From Liolophura sinensis (taxonomy: Eukaryota; Mollusca; Polyplacophora; Chitonida; Chitonidae): a stretch of 64,000 nt of DNA. Under the pieces are notes generated by a model, which was not told the origin of the DNA, did not search any database, and saw nothing but the letters and a program-made list of their open reading frames with translations. Below, in pieces: positions 56,001 to 64,000 of the stretch. The DNA lies in NCBI RefSeq assembly GCF_032854445.1, contig NC_088300.1, positions 46,658,984-46,722,983 on the forward strand, written 5' to 3'. Position 1 is the first letter of the stretch. Every line of letters starts with the position of its first letter. Position numbers and translations under genes: made by a program.

Positions 56001-56795
56001 CATACTGATGGTAGATAATAGGGGCCTGCCCGACTGCCAATGGACTGGTCATTTATAACCCCCACCCTATGACACCGGCCAGCAGACTCTATGATATATA
56101 GGTCTACTACAATATGTTTGCCACACTCGGTTAACTCCTGAGGGTTGTAGTATTGGTGATACCCTACGGACCTCTTCATCTGCCAAATTGAAAGGCCTGT
56201 CAGAACTTTGCTCATATAACTGTAAAATACATTACCTGTTCAGAATTTATTTGGCCATATCAATATACAAATTATGGGAACACAGCGTTGTTTTTTTTTT
56301 TTTTAAGATTTGATCCTTAAAGCTGTATATTTTTTTTACAGAAATTAAGTCAAGAAATGACTTCACTTTCTGTACAACACTTCAGGTACAATTTGCTGTG
56401 CACAAAAGTCATAAAATATGATACAGGTGTTCTATAAAGCCAAGATTAAAATAAAATGTCACCAATCACAAGTATATGAAAACAGAATGTCAGATTATTT
56501 GTTTCTCTTTTCCTTTTTTCAGTTTCTCTTTGGATCAACACAGCTACCAAAATGTATGCACTATGAGAAGTTCCGCGTGAGCGGGATGCACATCTGGCTG
56601 CGTGATCCCAACACAATGCTGTGCACAGCCGCCACAGTACCAGTGACCAGGCCAACCACCACGACTGTGGCCACCAGCCGGACACAGGCCACAGTGGACA
56701 TTGCTATAGAGAGCCAGGAGCCCATCTCGCTCTCAGACTCTCTCACTCCTAACCTTTGTGTGATAATGTTGACGATACTGATGTTGGTGTTATGA
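477..56795 (+). CDS. Seven-exon gene for a secreted, probably GPI-anchored six-cysteine protein (348 aa, family not recognised)
   Basis: Seven exons join with GT/AG introns in phases 1,1,0,1,1,0 to give 1047 nt. Residues 1 to about 17-24 form a signal peptide (hydrophobic core L3-F15). The body (about 25-292) has cysteines at 63, 149, 193, 211, 269 and 292, which could make three disulfides. Sequons are N109-K-T and N204-L-S. Notable motifs are GFLYHRHGD (70-78), GLFIQMG (161-167), W-x-x-G-x-C-x-x-x-M-G-x-H-Y (188-201), C-x4-P-x-F-L-x-Y-N (211-222) and G-A-F-G-W-x-F (228-234). A Thr-rich stretch (about 293-315) resembles an O-glycosylated stalk. The C-terminus (about 337-348) is short and hydrophobic after a Ser/Asp-rich spacer, like a GPI signal. 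I do not recognise the family; the surface location is inferred from these signals. No catalytic motif is evident. A short transmembrane tail is the alternative to a GPI anchor. Confidence 0.87.
868..892 (+). repeat. T25 homopolymer
   Basis: An uninterrupted run of 25 T, followed by CTTTTTAG. It is a simple repeat prone to slippage. It could act as a polypyrimidine tract, but the following 44 bases do not make a usable exon in the gene's frame. Confidence 0.9.
2123..2150 (+). repeat. (TG)14 microsatellite
   Basis: A pure dinucleotide run of 14 TG units in intron 1, likely polymorphic in length. Confidence 0.95.
13988..14022 (+). promoter_or_regulatory. Cluster of three TAATTA homeodomain core motifs
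   Basis: Three TAATTA cores occur within about 30 bp, each followed by an AC or CA step. TAATTA is the palindromic core bound by many homeodomain proteins. In AT-rich DNA such cores also arise by chance, but this spacing is tight. No function is shown by the sequence alone. Confidence 0.25.
17213..17232 (+). repeat. G20 homopolymer
   Basis: Twenty consecutive G, followed within 15 bases by further G runs (GGGG, GGG). It can form a G-quadruplex on the + strand. Exact length is unreliable because homopolymers are error-prone in sequencing. Confidence 0.9.
17890..17909 (+). repeat. G20 homopolymer
   Basis: A second run of about twenty G, some 660 bp after the first and on the same strand. The flanks differ from the first tract, so this is not a simple local duplication. 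Confidence 0.9.
19240..19253 (+). repeat. G14 homopolymer
   Basis: A third poly-G tract on the same strand within a 2-kb stretch, flanked by ATAT on the left and TTAACTAG on the right. Confidence 0.9.
19328..19345 (+). promoter_or_regulatory. Paired CTGTCA half-sites flanking a CAATTAG core
   Basis: The 18 bases carry two CTGTCA elements, the MEIS/PREP-type TALE homeodomain core, on either side of a homeodomain-type AATTAG. This resembles composite HOX/TALE sites. It is only a motif match, and function is inferred. Confidence 0.25.
34920..35190 (+). repeat. Decayed tandem array, 46-47 bp unit, about five to six copies
   Basis: A motif close to TTACAACCAC recurs at 34995, 35041, 35088, 35134 and, degenerate (CTCACAATC), near 35180, giving steps of 46, 47, 46 and 46 bp. 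A weak further copy lies near 34949. Between cores, A-C-C-A-T/C-CTGTG and G-x-AA-C-A/T-AT patches also recur. Units have diverged by substitution, which suggests an old minisatellite. Confidence 0.7.
36024..36058 (+). repeat. (GTCT)n microsatellite
   Basis: About eight uninterrupted tetranucleotide units of GTCT in intron 1. Confidence 0.95.
36235..36264 (+). repeat. (TA)n microsatellite
   Basis: About fourteen uninterrupted TA dinucleotides, 180 bp after the GTCT repeat. Confidence 0.95.
39551..39613 (+). mobile_element. Extremely 5'-truncated SINE with poly(A) tail and 13-bp target-site duplication
   Basis: Bases 39564-39581 (AGGCGTAAAACACCAATC) are followed by A19 (39582-39600). This sequence is the reverse complement of the tail end of the SINE copies at 61662 and 63678, which read GATTGGTG then TTTTAC or CTTCACGCC. 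The flanking 13 bases TCTTGGGATGGAA are identical at 39551-39563 and 39601-39613. Only about 18 bp plus tail were inserted. The arrangement is typical of LINE-driven target-primed reverse transcription. It lies 107 bp before exon 2. Confidence 0.85.
39721..39807 (+). CDS. Exon 2 (residues 36-65 in part; contains C63)
   Basis: Flanked by acceptor TATTTTGCAG and donor GTGAGT. It begins with two bases of codon 36 and ends with one base of codon 65, 87 nt in all. The peptide starts R-Y-G-I-W-H-K-P-A-P and carries the first conserved-looking cysteine (C63) after an Asn-rich patch. Frame is fixed by agreement with both neighbouring exons. Confidence 0.85.
39808..43518 (+). other. Intron 2 (3,711 bp)
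   Basis: It begins GTGAGT and ends TTTACAG. It contains a pyrimidine-rich block (about 42690-42805) and a GC-moderate stretch near 42415-42640 carrying CAGCTG and GAACAATG motifs (E-box-like and SOX-like). Several open frames overlap on both strands at 40.6-41.6 kb but none has splice support or a motif I recognise. Confidence 0.8.
42690..42805 (+). repeat. Pyrimidine-rich low-complexity block
   Basis: The + strand is strongly C/T-biased, with repeated CCCTCC, TCCTCC and CCCCTC runs. Such polypurine-polypyrimidine tracts can adopt triplex structure. I see no splice exon directly downstream. Confidence 0.6.
43519..43616 (+). CDS. Exon 3 (residues 65-97)
   Basis: Acceptor GTTTACAG and donor GTAAGT bound 98 nt. 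CT completes codon 65 (ACT, Thr) and the exon ends in phase 0. It encodes G-F-L-Y-H-R-H-G-D followed by a segment alternating hydrophobic and polar residues (I-S-M-P-I-Y-D), as in a beta strand. The His/Arg/Asp cluster could bind a metal or ligand, but nothing proves this. Confidence 0.88.
47178..47232 (+). mobile_element. Fragment of a tRNA-derived SINE head
   Basis: The stretch has a box A-like TAGCTCAGTCGGTAGAG and a box B-like GGTTCAATCC, the internal RNA polymerase III promoter elements of tRNAs. The boxes are only about 22 bp apart, roughly 11 bp less than in a normal tRNA, and the anticodon arm cannot fold. It is a degenerate SINE head or tRNA pseudogene, not a working tRNA gene. Confidence 0.6.
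49256..49292 (+). repeat. (ACGC)n microsatellite with palindromic centre
   Basis: About five CACG units run into GCACGCATGCGTGC, a perfect 14-bp inverted repeat. Alternating purine-pyrimidine sequence of this kind favours Z-DNA. Confidence 0.9.
49993..50026 (+). repeat. (TA)n microsatellite
   Basis: About thirteen TA units, then TG and a short further TATATA. Confidence 0.9.
51211..51337 (+). CDS. Exon 4 (residues 98-140 in part)
   Basis: Acceptor CATTTCCAG and donor GTAAAT bound 127 nt, phase 0 in and phase 1 out. It encodes I-P-G-N-M-W-G-Y, then N109-K-T (an N-glycosylation sequon), a Pro-rich segment (115-122) and G-I-P-W-Y-T-L-T. The Pro-rich segment may be a loop between two folded parts. 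Confidence 0.9.
51338..51806 (+). other. Intron 4 (469 bp)
   Basis: The shortest intron of the gene, with a GTAAAT donor and TTTTCCAG acceptor. Nothing else notable was seen. Confidence 0.88.
51807..51980 (+). CDS. Exon 5 (residues 140-198 in part; C149, C193)
   Basis: CA completes codon 140 (GCA, Ala); 57 codons follow, then one base of codon 198 before GTAAGC. It encodes the basic stretch K-A-R-R-G-R preceding G-L-F-I-Q-M-G, and the start of the W-V-K-G-T-C-M-P-Q-M-G motif, which straddles the junction with exon 6. The dibasic run (155-160) could be a proprotein convertase site (R-R-G-R is not a perfect R-x-x-R context), which is speculative. Confidence 0.92.
51981..54648 (+). other. Intron 5 (2,668 bp)
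   Basis: GTAAGC donor and CATTTCAG acceptor. The interior is AT-rich, with a TTC-rich run (about 54530-54560) upstream of the acceptor. No repeat family or gene was recognised. Confidence 0.85.
54649..54830 (+). CDS. Exon 6 (residues 198-258; C211)
   Basis: Acceptor ATTTCAG and donor GTGAGT bound 182 nt. GA completes Gly198. The exon carries M-H-Y, the N204-L-S sequon, C211, then P-V-F-L-M-Y-N and G-A-F-G-W-S-F-Q. This is the most conserved-looking part of the protein, rich in aromatic and Gly residues as in a beta-rich extracellular fold. It ends in phase 0 after F-Y-P. Confidence 0.92.
54831..56522 (+). other. Intron 6 (1,692 bp)
   Basis: GTGAGT donor and a pyrimidine-rich acceptor TTTTTTCAG. 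About half of the intron is minisatellite (55015-55800). A T-rich run lies at 56290-56304. Confidence 0.88.
55015..55800 (+). repeat. Minisatellite: 24-bp units grading into 23-bp monomers with 46-bp dimer order
   Basis: At 55025, 55049, 55073 and 55097 a 24-bp unit beginning GAGTCCAA repeats almost perfectly. From about 55209 to 55400 the array shifts to 23-bp monomers, where GATGAATGTGAACACA-type units alternate with GATAAGTGTAAGCATG-type units, so the true period is 46 bp. Beyond 55400 the units become increasingly diverged but still show GGATGAGTGTAAGC-like cores, to about 55800. Confidence 0.88.
56523..56795 (+). CDS. Exon 7: last coding exon, Thr-rich stalk and hydrophobic tail
   Basis: Starts after TTTTTTCAG in phase 0 and reads 90 codons to TGA. 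It holds C269 and C292, the motif M-H-I-W-L (280-284), then a Thr-rich run T-R-P-T-T-T-T (300-306), an acidic spacer and the tail C-V-I-M-L-T-I-L-M-L-V-L. The layout (stalk, small residues S329-D-S, hydrophobic end, nothing after it) matches GPI-anchor signals. Base composition is clearly more GC-rich than the flanking intron. Confidence 0.9.
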   Translation, partial: FLFGSTQLPKCMHYEKFRVSGMHIWLRDPNTMLCTAATVPVTRPTTTTVATSRTQATVDIAIESQEPISLSDSLTPNLCVIMLTILMLVL

Positions 56796-59658
56796 TAATG
56801 TTGGATGAAGTGCTGTAGCCTCTGGAGGAGAGTAGGAACGATGCTTCTTCCTTCAGATCTTGTACAATATCGTGTTTCTGTCAGCCTAATCTAGGTGACT
56901 GACGGACAAGGGAAGACCATCTGGAACTTCAGGTTTTCTGTGCTGATTAGTTCCAATCTAGCTGGATGACATGACATGCGAGTGCTGATTTACAGGCGGG
57001 CAAAGCAGCACAACAACCTTATACCCATTCCTCTGCCGGCTGTACAAGTGTCATGATACAAGCATGGGCCATAAATAATGGTGGTAATCAGCACGGCAGT
57101 CAGCCCTGCGGCTACCCGATGTTGACGGCTGCACACAGGACGCAGCCCCTCCTACATGTTGCATGGGGAATTTCATATCGGGCCATAACGCATCCCACAG
57201 CAAAAGTATGCTTATACAAATTGCATATACAAACACCTCTAGCTGCCAGTTAGTAGCGAGAACAGCCCAGGAAAATTATTACAATAATGGGTCTCCATTG
57301 TATGTAGTTCCGTGACGGATTTCCCCAGAACATGTGTCCACTTGAGGAGATGTTCAGGATTTCTGATGGAAGCCTGCAATCTTATCTCTCCCTCTGCCCC
57401 CCCAACCCCCCCTCTCTCCATATCTCCATATGAATTGCTTATGACACGAGATAAACAATGTATCAGTGAGTAGGTACTCTAACAGACAGGAGACAAGAGA
57501 CTGGTGTGACCAGTGAATCCCAGGATTGGAAGCTGACAGAGACGCCTCAGGAGGACCTAGCCCACTTTATTTCTCCACATATATATGACAATCAATAGAT
57601 AATGTGAACTATTTTATATCAGAGCATTGTGATATTGATTCTGCAGACAATGGCATGTCCGTCATCATGGGTATCTCCAACCTGTATTAACCAAACAAGT
57701 TCTGACCAGGTTTTCCCACAATCCAGCATACTAATAATCAAATCCAAAACCAGTCATTGAGAATGTTATAAATCAAGTTTAATTAGCGATGGACATTAGA
57801 GAAATGATAACTGTTCTCATTCTTCCAAACTCCTATACATTCATTATTTCATATAAATGCAAGACCTTTAAACTGTTACAATATTACACTGTCAAAAGTA
57901 ATGAATCTGTACTTTTTTTAGGTAAAAGATAAACAATAATAATTAATACTATCACAGAAAACTCATGAAACTGCTAAATCTGATACTTTCCCTAAAACTG
58001 TCTTGCTGAAAAGTTGTAAACCCCTCAGACAAATTTTCTGACCTTGTTTGAAAAAGTCAGTGTACGGAACAATGCTGGTGCTTATAGAGTACGACCGCAC
58101 TTGAAACCGTTCAATGCTGATCGCTATGACAGTGTAAAACCCGATGCGAAACTTTCGCAGTGAAGAATTCTCCTTGAGAGGATCCCAGTCTACATCTCTA
58201 TTCGAGCCAGTCACAGAATCCATTGAAAACTGTCACACCACACAAACCCCACTGATACTGTCACTGCCTACAAGCTAATTTGAAACTGTCAGAGCATATA
58301 TCTCCTTCGCTGATGGACACAGCTTGCTAGTTCTACAAGAGACAGTGAGTCTATGCTTGTCAGACTGTACAACCCCCAGAGGCCCAATAATGCCCTACAT
58401 GCACCCCGATAGACAGATCATACCTAGTTCTGTTTGCCCACTCTGTTCGCAAGAGCTTCAGGGAATACTAGAATACGGAAAAATTAAAATCAAACTGAGG
58501 GATGTAATCAATAATGGTAAATGTCTGCAGCTCATCAACTTATTGCTGCCATGACAACGGAGGAAATGGAGTCAACGATGATGGTTTTGTAGCCAGAGAG
58601 CGAAACATTACCAAAGAGACCAGAGCTCATCCATCTTGGGGAGCTGAATCTAATGTCTTGCAATATTTACTACAAATAGAACATATTGAATATGGAATTT
58701 TGCAAAACATTAGGATAAAAGGCTTGTATGTTTCTTCCCTCTTCCCCAAACAAAAAATATGTTAAATGTACATTTGTATCATTGACAACAGGAGTTAACA
58801 ACAGATACAAAATCCCTGGTGATTGCCCCAACTGGGATTTGAGTCAGATCGCGGAGAACAGAATATCAATTTTTACTCTCGTCTCGAGCTTGAAGCATCC
58901 ATCATTTCAGCTGACATTTTCCATTCAGCAAATGTTAACCAGCTTGAAATTTATCCCTCTCACCCACAGCCAAAAAAAACCCCATTGATATTCCTAGCAC
59001 TAGAAACATATGAAGATATTTCCGTTGTTCTGTCAAACTATGGGGTCGATGTGGATGGACACCAGCTAGCGTGTAAATTGGCTGCCTTACATATGTACTC
59101 CTGCCTTTAGCCATTACCATTTTTTTAAAATCCAAATCCACATGGTAATGTTTAGCTATTTAATACCCCACTTTAAAAAAACATGCTCCTCTTAAAGCAG
59201 AAGTTCTTGTATTTGAGTTCCCAGTGCTTCACAGGTAGGTAAGAGAATGTCATTCTGATGTAGAGGAATTAGCCCTTAATGACAGCTGGCCTTGCTACAT
59301 GATAATGAGTTGAGACAGAAGGGACAAGATTATGAGAAGTGATGGGGTTTGCAGCATGACCAGCCAACAAGGCAACCTACACACTTAGCATGGAGCCCCA
59401 TCAGCCAAGCTTGGCAGGCAAATTACTTATAGGGATTTCAGTGAGGGGCTAAAGTGGTGGGCGCTCCAACTGGAAACCTCAATTACAGTGCTTGGACCAA
59501 TGGCAACCTGTCAAGCTGACATCTTCAGCCCTGTGCTGTGCACCACCACAATCAATAAGACCTGGAAAACAATCTACCAGCTTCAACCAGCACAAATGAT
59601 TATGTAGATTCTGGAGATTTTTCCCCCTTCCTATTGTTATTTTGTTTTTTGCACTCAG

Positions 59659-59732
59659 CTATGATAAAAGGTGCCTATGCTGTCATGCACTATGGAAGAG
59701 AGAAAAAGGGCCTGAGAAGTTCATCTGTTCAG
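59659..59732 (+). other. Exon-like segment of unknown status
   Basis: A strong pyrimidine tract and TTTTTTGCACTCAG acceptor precede 74 bp that end CAG at a GTCAGT donor. Two of three frames are open. It cannot be joined to the main gene's coding frame because exon 7 ends in a stop. It may be a 3' UTR splice product, an exon of another transcript, or chance. Confidence 0.2.
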
Positions 59733-60039
59733 GTCAGTGCAACATGTGCATATTACAATCTGCACACAGTTGTGTAATGACAACATCTTATTTATAATAA
59801 CTGATTTTATTGTGTATTGACATATATCTTCAGTACAGAAACTCTAACTATGCACTTCTTACTGACTAATCTCCAGTGTGCAGGTGAACTACCAGCTCTA
59901 GTGCCTGGACTCCTTCAGGTTAGGTCACCTTGGATTGGTGGACAGTTGGTCACGTGTTCATGACAGAAATATCGCCATTGGCATTGGGATGTATAATGTA
60001 CGTATCAAACAGGGTGTTGAAATAATCAACAGGACAAAG

Positions 60040-60310
60040 TGTGTGAGTCTGTGAAAAGAACACAGAAAAATGCATTTGTGAACAGAACACAAAAAACTGA
60101 TTAGGCGAAGAGAATACAAAGAAATGAATCTGTTAACAGAACACAGGATAAGGAATCTGTGAACAGAACACAAAAGAAGGAATCTTTGAACACAACAGGA
60201 GAAGGAATCTGTGAACAGGACACAGTTGAAGAAATATGTGAACAAAAAAACAGAACGCGGCAGATATGGGATAAGACTACTGAAACCTGCATCAGTGAAC
60301 AAAAGACAGA
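60040..60310 (+). repeat. Minisatellite, about 27-bp unit
   Basis: GAATCTGTGAACAG-like cores start at 60126, 60153, 60180 and 60205, giving steps of 27, 27 and 25 bp. Diverged copies extend both ways as far as AAAAGAACACAG at 60053 and CAGTGAACAAAAGACAG near 60293. The units are A-rich and purine-rich on the + strand. Confidence 0.85.
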
Positions 60311-60726
60311 GTATTGATATAGATTTGGAGAATATTCCATGAGAGAATGTTCACTCACACGGGCAAAGTTGATACTTTGTGATCAGCGTTTTTTAGAAGT
60401 GCTTGTATTTCGAACCTTATGACATTGTAAATGTTTGTCTGATTACACATACATGTATATGTACTACCCTAACCGTCTGTGCTGCGTAGAAGCTTTGTCC
60501 AGTCACTTCTCTCCCCTCCTATACAAATCCTTACCCCTCTAGGCACATTATCTTCACACTACGTGCCTTCACTTTAGTACCATCTCTTAGTTCTGTGTTT
60601 CACGCACCAATTCACACCAATTCACTCGTGGACGTTTTATGTAGAGAGGTATTACTTTTGCACACATTTATTTTTCTGCTGCACATAAAGAGAAACCAGT
60701 GGGGTACATAAACCTGTGTGCTTATA

Positions 60727-60732
60727 AATAAA
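60727..60732 (+). terminator. Candidate poly(A) signal AATAAA
   Basis: A canonical hexamer downstream of the gene, the first one I find after the stop codon. A GT-containing stretch follows within about 100 bp. It is a candidate only. Confidence 0.3.
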
Positions 60733-61212
60733 CATATCAGCCGTCAGACAATGTTTGCCCGGACGACAACCATACCACGAGGACATATTGTATATCTGTT
60801 GATAAGGTCGTCAGCGTGTGCTGTGCAAAATGTTTTTTTGAGTCTTCAAAGTTGATAAGAACATAATTATTATATTGAAACAGATTTGTTTTATTGTGTA
60901 CAAAAAGTATTTAAAGCGGACATAATATAAGGCTTATTTTATTTTAGTCACTGGAACAAAGATAGCATGTATATATATATCTGAGGTGTGACGTCCCAGT
61001 GCGGGTCTGTTTTCAGTCTGTTGTCAGTCTTTTTTCAGTCTGAATAGCTGGCGCAGCTACTGGTGGGAAGAGATGTACACCATATTGGCACATACATTGA
61101 TTTAGCCTCACTAGATCTGATTACTACTATCAGATAAAACCAGAATCAAAAATGTAATTGGTTTCGCAGACTCCAACAGGCTTTTTTTCATAATGCTTGC
61201 TGTAAATATTGC

Positions 61213-61218
61213 AATAAA
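61213..61218 (+). terminator. Candidate poly(A) signal AATAAA
   Basis: A second hexamer, in GCAATAAAAACT, followed by a T/G-rich segment (TTTTGTC and GGCTGTCTTTATT), as expected of a downstream element. It is an alternative or distal end for the gene. Confidence 0.33.
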
Positions 61219-61649
61219 AACTATTTTGTCATAAGTGCCGGCTGTCTTTATTTACTGTTCATGTGCCAAAAAGATGTACACAGCTCCTCTGCATTAGGCC
61301 GATGAGGTTCATCAGATAGAATGCTGAAAATATTACGCATCACGGTCTATGACACAATATTTTGTATTTTTGGTTTTATGTGATTTAATCACCCAGCAAT
61401 ATTGTGACAGCTGCTTTTCCTCACATATCACAATAACCTGAATGCAAATACAGTAAAACCTACATATAGATGCCTCAACATTTAGAACCAAGTCTCAAGT
61501 TTCCAACAGACAATAGATACACTTACTAGTAAGTAGGTAAGCATATTACACAAATCAGTGGATAAAAATTTCAGAAACCTGATCATGGCAGATGTCATAT
61601 ACCATAATGGTTGTTGTTTGCGTGTGGCTATAATATTGCTGATATTGCT

Positions 61650-61830
61650 GATACTGGGTAATTTATTTATTTTTTATTTGATTGGTGCTTCACGCCATAC
61701 TCAAGAATATTTCACTTACACAACGGCGGGCAGCAATATGATAGGAGGAAACCTGGCAGAGCCTGGGGGAAACCCACGACCATCCGCAGGTTGCTGGAAG
61801 ACCTTCCCACTTATGGCAGATACTGGGTAA
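61650..61830 (-). mobile_element. 5'-truncated SINE with 12-bp target-site duplication
   Basis: GATACTGGGTAA is present at 61650-61661 and 61819-61830. Between them, on the minus strand, is a SINE whose A-rich tail (TTTATTTATTTTTTATTTG on +) lies at the left. The body includes GATTGGTG and a segment coding for nothing, containing GGAGGAAACCTGGCAGAG and CCGCAGGTTGCTG. Compared with the copy at 63678 it lacks the tRNA-like head. This family is, from memory, widespread in mollusc genomes. Confidence 0.88.
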
Positions 61831-63404
61831 AGCGCCTTCCCCTCCTTCATTAAATGCTGTTATTTATGCTTATATGTATCAACATCATATCCACTGATTT
61901 CGTCAAAAGAAATTTTAAGAAAAATATGCTCACTGGTAAATGATCAGATGAACATTGTCTTAGAGCAGCTACACACATCACTTGTCACGGGTTTAAGATC
62001 CAAGGTGCAATTAAGGGGAGATAACTCTACATTTGCTAGCTTTAGTCACATTTATGTATGTAATTATATCCCCTGAAATCACCTCGACCTGAATATTCCA
62101 CAACAAAAGACAATATGAATTAAAACTGTCATGTTGTCTTTACAGAGAGAGTAATTGGCTGATCGTGTTACTGACTGGTAACACTAATGTAGGTATTTGA
62201 ATCACACACTGTAAATAAATGGCCTTGTAAGACAATCTCAAAAAAGTACAAGGTTAGCAAAATACACCTAAGTTGTGTAATTGGTTAAAAAATTACATTT
62301 CTTCGATTAAGAAAGAAAAGACAGCTCACACTTCAAATACATGAGTGGAATATGTACACATGCATGTACATGTATTCAAGTCACAGTCAGCACCTCATCA
62401 GGAGCTTTTCCCGTCTAAAGTAAATTGGGGACAAGATACAAGTTGTGGAATATATTGTTCATTTCTGCCTTTCTAGTGATGTTTTATCAGCGAAATGGCA
62501 AGGTATTATTCATATGCTGCAAAAGAATCATGATATATTCAGCCTGGACCTGAATTTGAAGCGCCATTGCACTAAGTGCTACCTGCTAAAAACTTTGGGT
62601 TATTATAGTTATTTGAATGGTTTTATTGAATATTTCCAGACTATCTTCTTTCTGGTAAATTCATTTAACAGTCTGATGTGTGCAGGTATGTGTTACATAT
62701 GTACTTACCTGTGTAGAATACAGCCAGTCAACTGCAAGAAACTTGTGTTTTGAATGTGGATTTTAAAAAAATAAATAAATAAAGAAATACAAACAAACAA
62801 CAATGTAATGGTACATGAAATGTGTCTGTAAATGTAAGACCAGTATCACAGGTGATACAGAGTAATGAAACACAGATAGTCATACACATAGATATACATG
62901 TATATATAATATATAAGGCCAATCACAATCCTAGTTTCCCATCAAAATGTTTGGGTAAATTGGCACGGGTGGCAGAGCAATTTTCATTTTTACTATCATG
63001 ACTTTAGCTATCTTTTATGGTAATCTCACCTTTTAAGACAATTTCTGGCAAAAAAAAAATATTGGGTTCCAATGCTGGAGATAAAACTAGGAATCTAGGG
63101 TGACTGGCCTGACCTGTAGACTTTCATCCAAGTGGTGGACAGAAGGTCAAGGGCAAAAGCATACAAAGATAGCTTAAAGGGAGCTAAATCTAGCTTACCT
63201 TCTGCCTTGTGAGGCTGTTGTAGAGTTTCAGCTGACACTGCTTACTTCCCTTGGGGACCTCCCATGGGGGCTGCACCCTCTTTTCACGAACTGTATAATA
63301 CATGTAAAAGTTCCAGATAAAGACAATGATACAGTTTCAACAACTTCAGAGAACTTTCAATACAAAACTGCAGGGTGCCACAAACACTTTCATTGCCACA
63401 TCAT
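61831..63404 (+). other. Non-coding AT-rich interval
   Basis: Nothing beyond the short GGGGAGATAACTC motif and simple A/T runs could be supported. Short open frames here lack splice context and protein-like composition. Confidence 0.5.
62012..62028 (+). repeat. Short AAGGGGAGATAACTC motif
   Basis: I recall this string as a recurrent element in mollusc genomic sequences, probably a remnant of a dispersed repeat. Recognition is from memory and unverified. Confidence 0.3.
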
Positions 63405-63666
63405 GCCTGCAATGACAGAGGGACCAGCTGCAGCGGCGTACAGTATCTCAGAGTATCTGCCTTATAATGGCAGATCCTGGGTTCAACCCCAAATGAGTCA
63501 TCCCAAAAATCTGAGGACTGGTTATCTTGGTGTTCCACATATTCAGTACAGTGCGACTGGGTGGGGCGTTGTTTCTGATGTCTTCAGCATGTTATTACAG
63601 TGAGGCAGCACTATCAACATGTTGCCATTGGATTCTGGCTGCTACAAGGATACACCATCATGCTGA
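63405..63666 (+). mobile_element. tRNA-derived SINE
   Basis: A tRNA-like head has a good box B (GGGTTCAACCCC at 63479-63490) and a weak box A. The body includes GTGCGACTGGGTGGGGCGTT and CAGTGAGGCAGCACTAT, then GGCTGCTACAAGGATACACC. I recognise this body as a type common in molluscs, from memory. A second SINE family follows directly. Confidence 0.7.
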
Positions 63667-63677
63667 AAGCAACTTGA

Positions 63678-63903
63678 TTTATTTATTTATTTGATTGGTG
63701 TTTTACTTATACGACTTATATTTCACTTATACGACAGTGGCCAGCATAATGATGGAAGGAAACTAGGCTAACCACAATCACTACAGGTTGCTGCCAGATT
63801 TTCCCATGTAAGGTCCGAGAGGAAGTCATCATGAGCTGGACTTGAACTCACAATGACCGCAATGGTGGGAGGCTCCTGGATCATTACACCATGCTGGCGT
63901 GCT
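63678..63903 (-). mobile_element. Near full-length SINE with tRNA-like head on the minus strand
   Basis: The left end on + (TTTATTTATTTATTTGATTGGTG) is the A-rich tail of a minus-strand element. The right end, read on minus, begins near TTAGCACGCCAGCATGG and includes box B-like GTGAGTTCAAGTCC, the tRNA-like head. The body matches the 61650 copy (GGAGGAAACC versus GGAAGGAAACT, GCAGGTTGCTG versus ACAGGTTGCTG). The copy shows an internal rearrangement near 63710-63735, where CTTATACGAC occurs twice. Confidence 0.8.
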
Positions 63904-64000
63904 AATTTGTTCTAATGCCCCGCAACATGATACAAGCTAAACACTTTATCCAATCAAACAAAGACATGTGATGACAGAGAGTGGTCAATAAACTGTGAGC

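Larger units (their letters stand above)
56796..61250 (+). other. Probable 3' UTR and 3' flank
   Basis: After the stop codon no further exon of the gene is required. The first canonical AATAAA that I find is at 60727, so either the 3' UTR is long (about 4 kb) or a non-canonical signal is used earlier. The stretch includes a 27-bp minisatellite (60040-60310), an exon-like segment (59659-59732) and a C-rich run near 57397-57415. Confidence 0.4.

Overview
This is eukaryotic, intron-rich nuclear DNA. It is AT-leaning, with many microsatellites and minisatellites, long non-coding stretches, and tRNA-derived SINEs of a type I associate with molluscs and other lophotrochozoans. A marine invertebrate, most likely a mollusc, is my best inference; the window alone does not prove it. 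No bacterial operons, CRISPR arrays, phage or viral genes were seen.

The only gene I can support is a seven-exon gene on the + strand. It begins at an ATG at 477 and ends at a TGA at 56793-56795. Coding exons lie at 477-582, 39721-39807, 43519-43616, 51211-51337, 51807-51980, 54649-54830 and 56523-56795. All six junctions have GT/AG ends, all intron phases agree (1,1,0,1,1,0), and the exons sum to 1047 nt, or 348 codons plus stop. The predicted product is a secreted or surface protein: an N-terminal signal peptide, a globular region with six cysteines, a Thr-rich stalk and a short hydrophobic C-terminal tail resembling a GPI-anchor signal. I do not recognise a named family, so no gene symbol is given.

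Layout: 1-476 is 5' flank/UTR. Bases 583-39720 form a 39.1-kb first intron without supported exons, holding poly-G tracts, simple repeats, homeodomain-type motif clusters and a decayed 46-bp tandem array. The remaining six coding exons occupy 39.7-56.8 kb. Intron 6 contains a minisatellite whose 23-bp monomers alternate as a 46-bp dimer. Bases 56796-61250 are probably 3' UTR and flank, with two candidate poly(A) signals and a 27-bp minisatellite. The last 3 kb carry SINEs.

Most of the longer open frames outside these exons show no protein-like composition, splice context or recognisable motifs and were not annotated.
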